NCBI GenBank assembly: GCA_009746045.1
Contig: RPFO01000078.1
Span: forward strand, 513,016 to 577,015
Length of the DNA: 64,000 nucleotides
Source of the DNA: Mesostigma viride
Lineage: Eukaryota; Streptophyta; Mesostigmatophyceae; Mesostigmatales; Mesostigmataceae
Reading direction: 5' to 3'
The notes beneath the pieces are model-generated. The model ran no database searches and was not told where the DNA came from. It saw only the letters and a list, made by a program, of their open reading frames with translations. The position numbers were made by a program, and so were the translations under genes. Below are positions 47,423 through 56,216 of the stretch, piece after piece (the first letter of the stretch is position 1; each line of letters starts with the position of its first letter).

Positions 47423-48827
47423 TCCGGCCCCTGGTCCCTGGCCCCTGGCCCCTGTACACCCTCCACCCCATCCACCCACACTCTTCCCCCAGCCCCCCCA
47501 CTAACACTTGAAACCCGCCCCCTGCGCCCCACGCTTTCCCCAACGCCCCTCATAAACTTCTCTTCACCCCCCACCAGCTGCGGCACAAACTGAGCACGTT
47601 CGGGGGCGGGTTTGGCGCCCCTGCGGAGACCACCCCAGGTGGCCTCGGCCTGAAGTACAACGCGTCGGTGCGGCTGGACATTCGCAGGATCGGCCTGGTC
47701 AAGAAGGGGGATGAGGTAGGATGCTTCTTGGGTAATATAATGTGCTTGTTGTGTCATGCGGAAAAGGGATGAGGCAGAGCGCTTGTCGGCTGGTCAAGAA
47801 GGGGTTGGGGCAGAATGCATTTGCCTGTTTGAGGAAGGGGCACAGAAGGATGCCGCGAGGCTGATCGAGGAATGGGACGAGGTAGGCATCGGGGGGTAGG
47901 TAGGCCTGGAGAGACAGAAGGGCGAGGTGAAAGCGGCAAGGGGGGGGGGGGGGCAGCGTCGCAAAACATCGACCAGCCGGGATATAGGCTTATAGGATGC
48001 TCTTCAGTCAAATATGATTTCCACGGTACACTTACAACATGTACACCTCCATGGCTTGAGAAAGGCTACTGTCGCGTGCATGCCTCGATCGCCCGGTGCT
48101 CACCCTATTTCCATGCCGCGCTGGCGGCGTTTTGCTTCTTGGTTGTTGTTGCCACCGCCCACCCGCATGCCTCGACCGCCCGGTCTTGGCCCTTGGTGCA
48201 CATCGGCCCTTCCAAGCCCACGTGGGAAACTGTTGTTTACTTTCATCTGCACCATTCTTAATCCTGAGACAACACGCGTGTATGCTCATCTTCCAACGCC
48301 TTTATTGCCAGGCACTGCCACTACAGCCAATACCACTGTCGCATGATCTTGCCCCAAGTGACCTTTTCTTTCGCTTTCTATTGCTTTTTCTATTGGGGTT
48401 GTTCGCCACCCCCCACCCCCAGGTGATCGGCTCGCAGGTGCGCGTCAAGGTTAGCAAGAACAAGGTCGCCGCGCCGCACGCGTCTGCGGAGTTTGAGATT
48501 GACAACGGGCGCGGGCCCGACGGCAACAAAGGAATCTCCAAGGCATCGGAACTGATCGACCTCGCCGTCCAATACGAGGTGTTGGCCAAGTCAGGAACCT
48601 GGTTCAAGTACAAGGGGGCCAACTTAGGGCAAGGCAAGGAAAAGGTGAAGGAGCTGCTGGCTGCGCGGCCGGAGTTGTACACAGAGCTCATGGAGCAAGT
48701 GCGGGAGTTTATCAAGAAGCCAAAGCCACAGATTGCGGGCGTGCGGGCGCGTCCGGGGTTGTTGGGGAGCGGGGGTGCGGGGGACTTTGGGGATGAGGAA
48801 ATGGACGAGGACATGGACGAGGTATAA
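41492..48827 (+). CDS. RECA: RecA recombinase, plant mitochondrial (RECA3-like) type, seven exons
   Basis: Exons 41492-41606, 42956-43203, 44885-44972, 46037-46209, 46772-46918, 47578-47715 and 48423-48827; phases join, giving 437 residues. ATP-dependent strand-exchange protein. Seen in order: [19 protein letters not shown]; Walker [10 protein letters not shown] (codons near 129-137); the catalytic-Glu motif VDMEHAVD; Walker [15 protein letters not shown]; a loop region with [53 protein letters not shown]; and an acidic tail [34 protein letters not shown] and the acidic tail resemble land-plant mitochondrial RECA3 more than chloroplast RECA1. The chosen start MPPPDEEEP is acidic and is not a targeting peptide. 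The same frame upstream (PARCGPAASQPQRAAAP and on) looks more like a presequence but has no Met near it, so an upstream exon is likely. Four introns carry copies of the preceding donor. Confidence 0.9.
42279..42793. repeat. about 515-bp polypyrimidine tract (CCCT)n/(CCT)n then (CT)n
   Basis: Nearly uninterrupted C/T on the plus strand in RecA intron 1, followed by CA repeats to about 42832. The mirror-repeat purine/pyrimidine composition allows triplex (H-DNA) formation in principle. Long Pro/Ser-Leu and Arg-Glu-Gly frames across it are compositional. Confidence 0.95.
43306..43345 (+). repeat. decayed copy of the RecA exon 2 end plus donor
   Basis: GGGTGGCCTGTCGCTG followed by GTGGGATGGGGA repeats the real junction at 43189-43215 (GGGCGGCCTGCCGCTG then GTGAGGATGGGGA). 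It lies about 118 bp into intron 2. Confidence 0.65.
43732..44013. repeat. 47-bp tandem repeat, 6 copies, in RecA intron 2
   Basis: The unit contains ACCTTCAAGGAACAGCCGTA, GAGGACGGTACCCCC and TCGTGCTCGCGC, at an exact 47-bp spacing. It is flanked by two copies of a TAGATACCGCAAGGCCCGCA-containing segment (about 43700 and 44020). The same segment continues as CACCTTCAAAGAACAGC at 52697-52735, so the array grew from a piece of retroelement. Confidence 0.9.
44226..44612. repeat. 32-bp repeat organised in 161-bp higher-order units
   Basis: Monomers resemble CGCGGGTTATTTGTCATGGG then TGCTCTAGCCAT. Five monomers form a block of about 161 bp that is repeated (equivalent points at 44307 and 44468) with very few differences. 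In RecA intron 2, about 270 bp before exon 3. Confidence 0.9.
45402..45480 (+). mobile_element. tRNA-like short repeat in RecA intron 3
   Basis: GATGCCTTCGGATCAGGA, AGCCGCGAAATCATGC and AGGTCCTAGGTTCTATTCC match the block at 5481-5560. Box B is degenerate here (GGTTCTATTCC). Confidence 0.45.
46279..46590 (+). repeat. two decayed copies of the RecA exon 4 end plus donor
   Basis: Copy 1 (46279-46433) reproduces exon bases (ACAAGCGCT, GAGGTGGC, GGTCATCGACAGC) and also intron bases beyond the donor (GGGGCATGTTTA, TAGCGTGA), so the duplicated unit spans the junction. Its donor position is changed to ATCAGTTG. Copy 2 (about 46478-46590) keeps GTGGACGAGGTC and GTGGTCATTGACAG. Both interrupt the frame. 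Confidence 0.7.
46953..47052 (+). repeat. two decayed copies of the RecA exon 5 end plus donor
   Basis: The real junction is CTGCTCATCTTCATTAACCAG in two parts (CTGCTCATCTTC, ATTAACCAG) then GTGAGGGGTTCTTATTTGCA. Copy 1 (46953-47017) has CTGCTTATCTTTGTTAACCA, G, then GTCAGGGTTTCTTATTTGCA, including the following TTTTATGGGATG. Copy 2 (47018-47052) keeps CTGCTCATTTATATCCACCA. Confidence 0.8.
47339..47362. repeat. poly-C run of about 24 bases
   Basis: In RecA intron 5, about 215 bp upstream of the acceptor at 47577, followed by CCGGTCC/GCCCACC low-complexity sequence. Confidence 0.9.
47754..47893 (+). repeat. four decayed copies of the RecA exon 6 end plus donor, about 36-bp unit
   Basis: The real junction is CTGGTCAAGAAGGGGGATGA, G, then GTAGGATGCTTC. 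Copies occur near 47762-47788 (GAAAAGGGATGAGGCAGAGC), 47788-47826 (GGCTGGTCAAGAAGGGGTTG), 47827-47856 (GAGGAAGGGGCACAG) and 47857-47893 (CTGATCGAGGAATGGGACGA, G, GTAGGCATC). Confidence 0.75.
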
Positions 48828-49845
48828 TCTGTGAAAGGGTCGAAATTTGGGGGAATGTGTCCATCGCAAAACAAGCAAAAACATGTCTCCTGGGGTGCAG
48901 CACCTCGTGCGTAAACACGCATCGACACTGGATGCGGATAGGCGCGGTTGCTAAGTATGGATTAAGTCCCCCAACCTCATGCAGGGTGTCTTTGTGTAGA
49001 GTTCCGATGTCTCTAGGACATAAAAGATGTAAGTGGGTTGAGTACCAGCAATATCTAGATAGGCCCGGGCATTTATATTGAAACAGGCAGGCCAACGACT
49101 GGATGGGTGGAGGCTAGCAAGGGTGGACAGTATTGAAAGCGGAACAAAAACCCGCTGGCACGCAGGTTGGGTTTTATTTGCTGAGGCTCAGTAAACGGAA
49201 AGTGTGGATAGGGGTTTTCCAGAATTTGTGTAGAGTGCCTAGGGTAGGGGTACCTCTGGGAAGGCTTGGGAGTCCCAGCTGCAGAGGAAGGTCGTGCATC
49301 TCATGCACACACATTGTATAAATTACGTAGGTTACAGCTAGGCAATCAGTCGTGTGGCCCCATTGGGGAGCCTCAGATGTATTTTCAAAAGAGTTGATCG
49401 AAACATCGTGTTACCATTGAAGTTCCATTCAGACATCTCAGTGCATGGTATGTGTTGCATAGAGGGTTGCCAAAGCTGCATCGCTCTAGCTATCTGCGCT
49501 GCCACTGCCGCATGGGTCAAAATCCCTTCAGTGTTAGGCTGCCTGGCCAGGCTTTAGTTGGTGGGCGAGTGGCCGGCCAGGCCGCGTGCGCTAATTACTC
49601 ACAGTACCACTGCGAGGGTTAGTAGGCTGCATACATGGCGCACCAAGAACGATGCGCATGCAGGTAAATGAATCACTCCATATCAACCAACTCACTCGCC
49701 ATGTCACTCCCGCATACTCCAGCTTTAGTGCACCCACATGCAGTTTATGGCAGACTCTCCCTGTTAGTAGTTCTTGAATGTTGCTGTGGCTGGCTTGCCT
49801 CCGGGCATTAGGGAAGACAGGTATCCCTGCCCCCTTCCCAGTGCG
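48828..49845. other. intergenic, nothing recognised
   Basis: Downstream flank of the RecA gene. No gene, array or element is identified before the LINE fragments begin near 49.85 kb. Confidence 0.4.
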
Positions 49846-49859
49846 CGGGTTGGCAGACC

Positions 49860-50222
49860 AGCCTTGAACTACACAGATCAGTAGCTGGCCAACCTCAATG
49901 ATCCCAGCTCAGTTTGAACACCGCATTTCCTCCGTCTCTCTTGCTTGGACTGCCATGCATGCAGAACAAGAAGAGATGGCATACCATTGTCCAGGCCCAC
50001 ACGCCAGCCACTGTGGGCAAGCCCCCACGCCACCCAGGAGGAAGGGGCGCTTTACTGAGTAGCTAGGATTTTTCTAGCTTAGCTTAGAGTTAGCTTAGTT
50101 TTTCGCGGCTCCGTCCCCACCCACCCATCAGCCATGGAATACGTGCTACATGATCTCACACGCCAGCCCCTGTGGGCAAGCCCCCTCCCCCCAAGCGGAA
50201 GGGGCGCTTTGCTTTCTAAGAC
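49860..50222 (+). mobile_element. two nested 3' fragments of LINE family A
   Basis: 49890-50157 matches the C-terminal coding end and 3' UTR of family A (CAGTTTGAACACCGCAT, GCCACTGTGGGCAAGC, GCTTAGAGTTAGCTTAG, CATGATCTCAC). It is cut off inside the hairpin. A second copy of CGCCAGCCCCTGTGGGCAAG starts at 50160 and runs to about 50222, joining directly to the next LINE. Confidence 0.6.
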
Positions 50223-50229
50223 GCACACG

Positions 50230-52261
50230 CTGATATATTTTCCCGAAGCTCTTACGCAATATCATGGCGAGCAAACGCACCTCGACGCAGCGCAGCTTAG
50301 CGGCAGCGCTGAGCCCTGCAGCTATGCAAGAAGCTACGCCTAGAGTTCCGCCGCCCGGCCTGGAAGGCAGCAGCGCCACTTCCCAACCTTTAGTGGTACA
50401 TTCTGACCCTTCTTCGGCCTCGCCGTCTGCCTCTCCTGAGCCCAAGCGCAGTCGTCCCGCCGAGCCACCCTTCCATTTTCAAGATTTCACCATCGACGAG
50501 CCCAACTTTTGGCAGAAAAGTCCGAAGGAACAACTGCACGTCCTGCTTCTTGGGACATGGGACACGCTTTTGGAACTGTGCCAACAACTCCACAGTCGGG
50601 CGGGCCGCGGCCTGTGCCTGCCGTCAGGTGGCAGCACGGCCAGTGTGCCGGCAAAGCTGCCCACCCTCGCCCGTTACTACTTGCAACAAATCGCCCTTTG
50701 CTCCCTCCTCGGACGCTCTAGCTGCCGCCCAGATCTTTGAGCCCACCGCTGTGACCGACATCATCCGCGACCTCCTTAAGGACGCTGTCGAGCAGCACGT
50801 GACTCCCCTCGTTGCAGATGTGCGCAGCCCTGGTTTGCACGCTGACTGCCGAGCTCCGCACCATCTCCACTGCCACCTCCACCCTCCTCGCCTCCTCCGC
50901 CGCCACCACCCCCACCTCCGACGCCATCGATCACCGCCCAGCTCCGCGACATCGACCAGCGCCTCAAGGACAATGCCATCGCCATCGAGGTCCTGCAAAA
51001 CACCGCAGGCCTCACCGCCCAGTCGGTGAAGGACATTGCCGCCAAGCCTGCTGGCCTGGCTGGCGATGCTCCTCCCATCCCGCCCTGGGCGGACATGCTT
51101 AAGCAGCACACCACCTCCACCACCTCCGCCGTCGCAGCACAGCTCCAGCAGCAGACGCTCGACCTCCGCGAGAAGGCCAAGCTCGCCATGCAAGCGCAGC
51201 CTTAACGTCATCGTCAAGAACTTCGACCTGGTGGAAGGTGAGAATTCCGAGACGCTTGCACGTGCGTTTGAGAGAAAAGCCTTACTGGTGAGATCGAGCT
51301 GGTCGCCCACCGCCTTCCCTGCGCGCGGGGTAAGGCAGGGGCGCCCCCGCTTCTTCTCACCTTTAAGAACCCGGCGGACAAGATTTCTTTTCTCAGACGC
51401 CGCAAGCGGCTCGAGAAGACTCACTTCACCCTGGACGACGACCTGACCCTGGCGCAGCAACAACGGCGACGGGAGCTATGGCCGACCTCTATACCTCCAG
51501 CTCCGGCAGACCACGGCGGGGACTGAAGCCGGTGTACTGGAAGGCCGGGCAGCCATCTACGTCGGCCACAAGCCCTGGCATGCGACCCCCGCGGCCCCAG
51601 CCGGCGACTCCAGACGCCCCAGCTTAGGGGAACACAGCAGTAGTACTGTAGTGTAGAATAGTTAGACCGTGGCCTTGTACATGTACGCCTACTACAGGCA
51701 CTATACCAGCTGATTCAAGACCATTATTTAGTCATGTACGACACCACCCTCTTCGAGGACACTGAGCACGTGCAGACGTGCATGGCTTGCACTGACTGCC
51801 TGGCTATCGAGGCCCGCGCAGTGGGGCTTGAGGTCAGCAAGAAGACAGAGGCTCTGGCGATTGGGCTCACTCAGCCACCGCCCCACCTCTTTCTCCTTGA
51901 CGGCTCTCGAGTCCTGTATCGGGACCGCGTCAAGCTGCTGGGCAGCCTCCTCCCCAGCTGCGAGGCCGATGTGGACCACCGCATCTCCCTCGCCTGGCAC
52001 GCTTTACTACGCCAATACCGGGCCCTGTGGCGCAAGCCCCTGGGCAAGATAGAGAAACATGAAACAGGACGTACCTGTCCTCGTCCTTCCTGTTCTTACG
52101 TATGGGGCCGATCGAGACGTGGACCCTCACCGCCGACCTGGCCCGAAAGCTGGACGGCGCGGTCACCAACATGCTGCGATCCATTTTCAGAGTAGGCTAT
52201 GCTGCTCATGTTCGCAATGAGGACCTCAGTGTACCTCGAGCGGCATATATCACCAGCACCA
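50230..52261 (+). mobile_element. LINE family B copy, internally deleted (ORF1 then RT C-terminus)
   Basis: ORF1 starts at 50264 (MASKRTSTQRSLAAALSPAA) and can be followed through several frameshifts: SDALAAAQIFEPTAVTDIIR near 50.73 kb, then RRRKRLEKTHFTLDDDL and PVYWKAGQPS near 51.4-51.55 kb. At 51734-52261 the C-terminal RT region follows (CLAIEARAVGLEVSKKTEAL, VKLLGSLLPSCEADVDHRI). The endonuclease and the catalytic RT core are missing. It is the same family as 526-2600. It is cut at 52261 by the reverse-oriented 3' end of another element. Confidence 0.75.
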
Positions 52262-52319
<58 letters not shown>

Positions 52320-52412
52320 CTTGCGTGTCATGCGCAAAGGCATGTCACGGAGTACTATGCTAATCTCATTGAAAAAAAATTACACAAAAGTTTAAACAAA
52401 TATCGTCTGCAT
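52262..52412 (-). mobile_element. retroelement 3' end with a long (TTAC)n tail
   Basis: On the minus strand this is about 93 bp starting GATGCAGACGATATTTG and ending in a hairpin bounded by AGTACT, then about 14 TTAC repeats (52262-52319). It matches the insert at 1842-1949. It sits head-on in the LINE family B RT sequence. Confidence 0.75.
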
Positions 52413-52429
52413 CATCCCCCAACCGTTAA

Positions 52430-53685
52430 GCACTATATGGGGATGTAATCCTCATCCGAGCTGTCCTCTACTGTAATGGCAGACGAGGCGGTAGTGTAGC
52501 GGCTATCCTCAGGACCAATAACCTCCACCTGCGGACCAGCACCCGACAGGTAGGAGCAGCGACGCCTGCAGCTAGTAGGGCACCTACTAGCTCGCACCAA
52601 CCAGGTAGACACCTCACGTGGCCCCCCCGCGGGACTGCATGCGCCCAGCTCAGCCTGGCCGGCACCTCCTTACGTGGGCCGGGCCCCGTGATGCTAGATA
52701 CCGCAAGGCCCGCACCTTCAAAGAACAGCTAGTAGAGGACATGGGGGGCCTAGGCCTCTCGGTGATTTGGAAAATTAAAGATGATGGAAAAGGCCAAGTG
52801 GGCGCAGGTCATAGAGGACAACGAACCCCGGCCCTCCCGTGGGAAAGCGCCCACGTGTGCAAACATACAGGAAGCACGCCAGACAGGTCCCCTAGGCCGG
52901 TAGAGAGCTTAGACTAGTTGTTGTAGATAGATGTTGTAGATAGCTGTTGTATAGATAGATTAGCCCGGTATAGGACTGTTTGCCCCCTGGTTTGTCTGTA
53001 ATATGCAGGCAGATGGTGCGCAAGGATAGATGGCAAGTAGTGATGAAGGAGACCACCCCCAAGCCTGTGGGGGCTCCGCGTGTGACCAAGTATGGCATTC
53101 ATATGTAGCGATTCGGGCCGCGGTGCCCACACCCCTGTAACTAGGACCTAGATAGCTTATACCATCCATTCCATCCCATGTTCCCCTCCCACTGAGGACT
53201 TATGCTCACGTGACGCAGTCACGTGTCTATTAATTAATTAATTAATTAAGGACTGTTTGCACCCATCCATCCATCCATCCATCGGGGTAAATGCTCCGTG
53301 ACTCCCCAACGGGAGCACGAGTCTAATTAATTAATTAATTAATTAATTAATTAATTAATTAATTAATTAGTCATGTACATGTGTGCCTATGATGTGCCAC
53401 CCACCAGATGCTGCCTAGCTTTATTTATTTAGTTATGCTAATGCTGTGCCCACGCAGAGGGCTACTCTCTGCCGAGACGCCATGCCCTAGCTTCTGTATA
53501 GCCATGCTGATCTTTGATCCACTCGGCCCATGACAGGCCCCCTTTGGGACGGGCTCTGATATATTACGGTGGTGCAGGTGGATTTGGTGCACCTAGAGCA
53601 GGTGTAGTTTACACCCTAACCTTGCACGAAGTAGCCCAGAATGTATTATTTAGGCCATATGCCCCTTCTCAGGGCTATTAAGATT
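52430..53685. mobile_element. retroelement debris with hairpin/TTAA-tail ends
   Basis: 52697-52770 encodes [18 protein letters not shown] and shares DNA with the RecA intron 2 array. At 53207-53225 CACGTGACGCAGTCACGTG forms a perfect 8-bp hairpin, followed by (TTAA) repeats to 53250. At 53299-53320 a CTCCC-CAAC-GGGAG hairpin is followed by (ATTA) repeats to 53370. CATC repeats lie at 53262-53283. No intact gene. Confidence 0.5.
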
Positions 53686-55360
53686 AAAATTAAATTAAAT
53701 TATGACATGCCTCCGTTGGGAGATCATGTAGCACATATTCCTTGATGGATGGTGGAGTGGGGAGAGCCGCGTAATCGGACTAACCTATAACTCTACTTAA
53801 GCTATCTAGTCTAGAAAATCCTAACTACACTACTCATCAAAACGCCGCCTCCTCTTGGGGGGAGGTGGCTTGCCCACAGGGGCTGGCGTGTGAGCCTTGA
53901 CAATCTTCTGCCACCGCGTCTTGTTTTGCATGGCAGTCCAAAGAAGGGAGAGAGATTGGATGCAGTGTTCAAACTGGGCTGGGACCACTAAGTCGGCCAG
54001 CAACATCTGGATGTAGTTCGTGGCATGTTTCCCTACCCTTTGGGGAATGCCCTTGGGGCCAGGCCAGGTCAGAATATGCCGCCCTGGCTGGCCAAGCCGC
54101 TGGCGGCCTGCCAGACCAAGGGCGGTGTCGACCTGGCTGGTGCGAGCAAGGTGTCCTACAAATGCTATCCTACGCTGCCTAATCTCGTCCGAAATACGAG
54201 GCATACCCTGATACAAAGACTCTAATGACGGGCGCTTGGAAAACCCTACATTCAGGACCTGTCGGAGCATCCTGTAAACCGCCGGTGCCGTCTAGCTTAG
54301 CTGCCAGTGTTGGTGTGATTGTCCACGCCTCGGCGCCATACGTGAGCACCGTGAGGACGAGGACCTTGAAGAGCATGCGCTTGCGGTGCTCGCATGCAGG
54401 CCCTTCGAGCGCCAGTAGGTGTTGAGCGAACGGAGCCGGGACCAGGCCAGGCCGATGCGGATGTCCACATCGTCTGCGGTGTCAGGGAGCATACTCCCCA
54501 ACAGTTTGAAACGATCGCGGAACGGGACCTCCGTCCCGTCGAGCAGGCGCAGCAGCGGTGGTCTACTGGAGGCCCCAATCACCATCGCCTCAGTTTTGAC
54601 ACTAATCTCCAACCCCACCGCCCTCGCCTCCAGGCCCAAACAGTCCAGCCACTCGGTCTGAATGTGCTCATCGGGGTGCGCGATGAGGATGGTGTCGTCC
54701 GCATAAATCAGGTCGGCCAGTCGGTAGCCAGTGCTAACCCCGCCGTGCATGCTCGCGCTCGTCAAGGATGTCCAAGCCTGGCTCGAACCCCTTAAGAGCA
54801 GTAAAGCGCGCACGTGCCCGGCACATGACGTGATCCACGATCGACAATAATGAACAGGTATGGGGACAGGACACAACCTTGCCACGTACACCCCGTGGTG
54901 AAGGGGGAATGGAGGGGTGGTGCCTTTCGCAGTCCGCACTACTGCCTGTGAGCCCTCATACAGGCGGCGAATGGCAGCAATATTACACACTGGTGGCACT
55001 CGATCCCGAGAGCTAGGAATCATGGCCCAAAGAGCCTCCCAGAGGACCGTGTCAAAGGCCTTGATATAGTCAACAAAAATGAAGTCCAGCGGCAAACTGT
55101 CAGGGCAAAGGCGGCGCACCTCCTCCATCAACCGGCGCGCGACAAACACAGCCATGACAGTGTTACGACCATGACGGAAACCCATCTGAGACTCACCCAG
55201 GTGTGGGTCCAGCGCGGCGCGGAGCCTATGCAGCATCATGCGCATGAAGACCTTCAGAGCGGCGCTCTGGAGGCAGACACCCCGGTAGTTCCCGGGGTCA
55301 GCAGCAGAGCCCTTCTTGTACAGCGCATGACGCGGATGGCCGTCTGCCACTCAGCAGGCG
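53685..55360 (-). mobile_element. LINE family A copy with reverse transcriptase domain, 5' truncated
   Basis: Minus strand. RT blocks: NYRGVCLQSAALKVFMRMML, GFRHGRNT, FIFVDYIKAFDTVLWEAL (catalytic Asp) and LIYADDTILIAHPDEH (YADD box). Then comes the C-terminal connector (VLTVLTYGAEAWTI, GMPRISDEIRQRRIAFVGHL) ending PPPPKRRRRFDE near 53830. The 3' UTR of about 140 bp contains the hairpin at 53706-53728 and an ATTAAATT tail ending near 53685. At least two frameshifts (around 54.87 and 54.39 kb) inactivate it. No endonuclease domain is seen; the copy starts within the RT. Confidence 0.85.
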
Positions 55361-55389
55361 GAGGCTCGTCAGAGAGCAGGACACGGCTC

Positions 55390-55700
55390 TGTGCCACATG
55401 TACTCCCAACGGAGTCATGTTCCTAATTAATTAATTAGACTAGACTAGATTAGCTTAGTTCGGTTCCGCGGCTTCGCCCACGGCTCCATCCATCCAGCAA
55501 GGAATATATGTGCTACATGATCTCCCAACGGAGTCATGTAATAAGTTAATTTAATTTTAATTTTTTTGATCAATGATCTTGATCCCAACGGAGTCATGGC
55601 ATAATATAGCTTTAATTTTAATTTTGGCCCAGTGCGCAACATACAGGGATGTAAATTAATTAATTAATTAAACTCGTGCTCCCGTTGGGGAGTCCGTACA
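55390..55700 (+). mobile_element. stacked LINE 3' tails
   Basis: Family A hairpins at 55397-55419 and 55516-55538 and a partial one at 55581-55598, each followed by AT-rich tail sequence. A CTCCC-GTT-GGGGAG hairpin at 55677-55695 is preceded by TTAA repeats (opposite orientation). These are 3' ends of several short insertions lying next to each other. Confidence 0.6.
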
Positions 55701-56216
55701 GGGCATTAACGTACCCCGATGGATGGATGTAAAGCACTACAGGTGCTCTGTGTCCACGTACGTCCCCAACTAGCTGCGCACAGACTGCACTTAATATTAC
55801 ATATCTGGCCTGCGCTGGTTGTCTCCTTGATAATATTACATAATATTACATATTAGTAAATTTATTGTTAATCAATAAAAAACGCGTCCAGGAATAGTTG
55901 TCTCACGTAATTCATTTTAAAATTTATGTTTTTTTCAAAAAAAATTGTTGGCATGCCATGATGTCCACATCTGGTACCCGTTGTCTCAACAAAACTAAAA
56001 GTAGACTTGCAAGTTTAGCAGAAATGCTTGCGCAATAGGAAAGGGGTGTTATGCTCCCCCGATTTTTTATTATCATGGCGACAAAACCAAAATCGTTTGA
56101 CAACACATTTTAAAATGTTTCACAATCCTACTCTAGGTGACAGGAGCAAGCATATAATTTAGAACAAATGGGAGAGACCAGCAGTGTAAATAATTTCAGA
56201 CTACACGCTCCACACT
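55701..56216. other. intergenic, nothing recognised
   Basis: AT-rich 3' flank of the PsbP-domain gene. Its 3' UTR must lie in the right-hand part. No other feature seen. Confidence 0.4.

Noticed and set aside
53185-53400. Telomere-like or origin-like AT repeat
   Set aside because: The TTAATTAA runs are always next to a hairpin and retroelement sequence, so they are read as retroelement tails.
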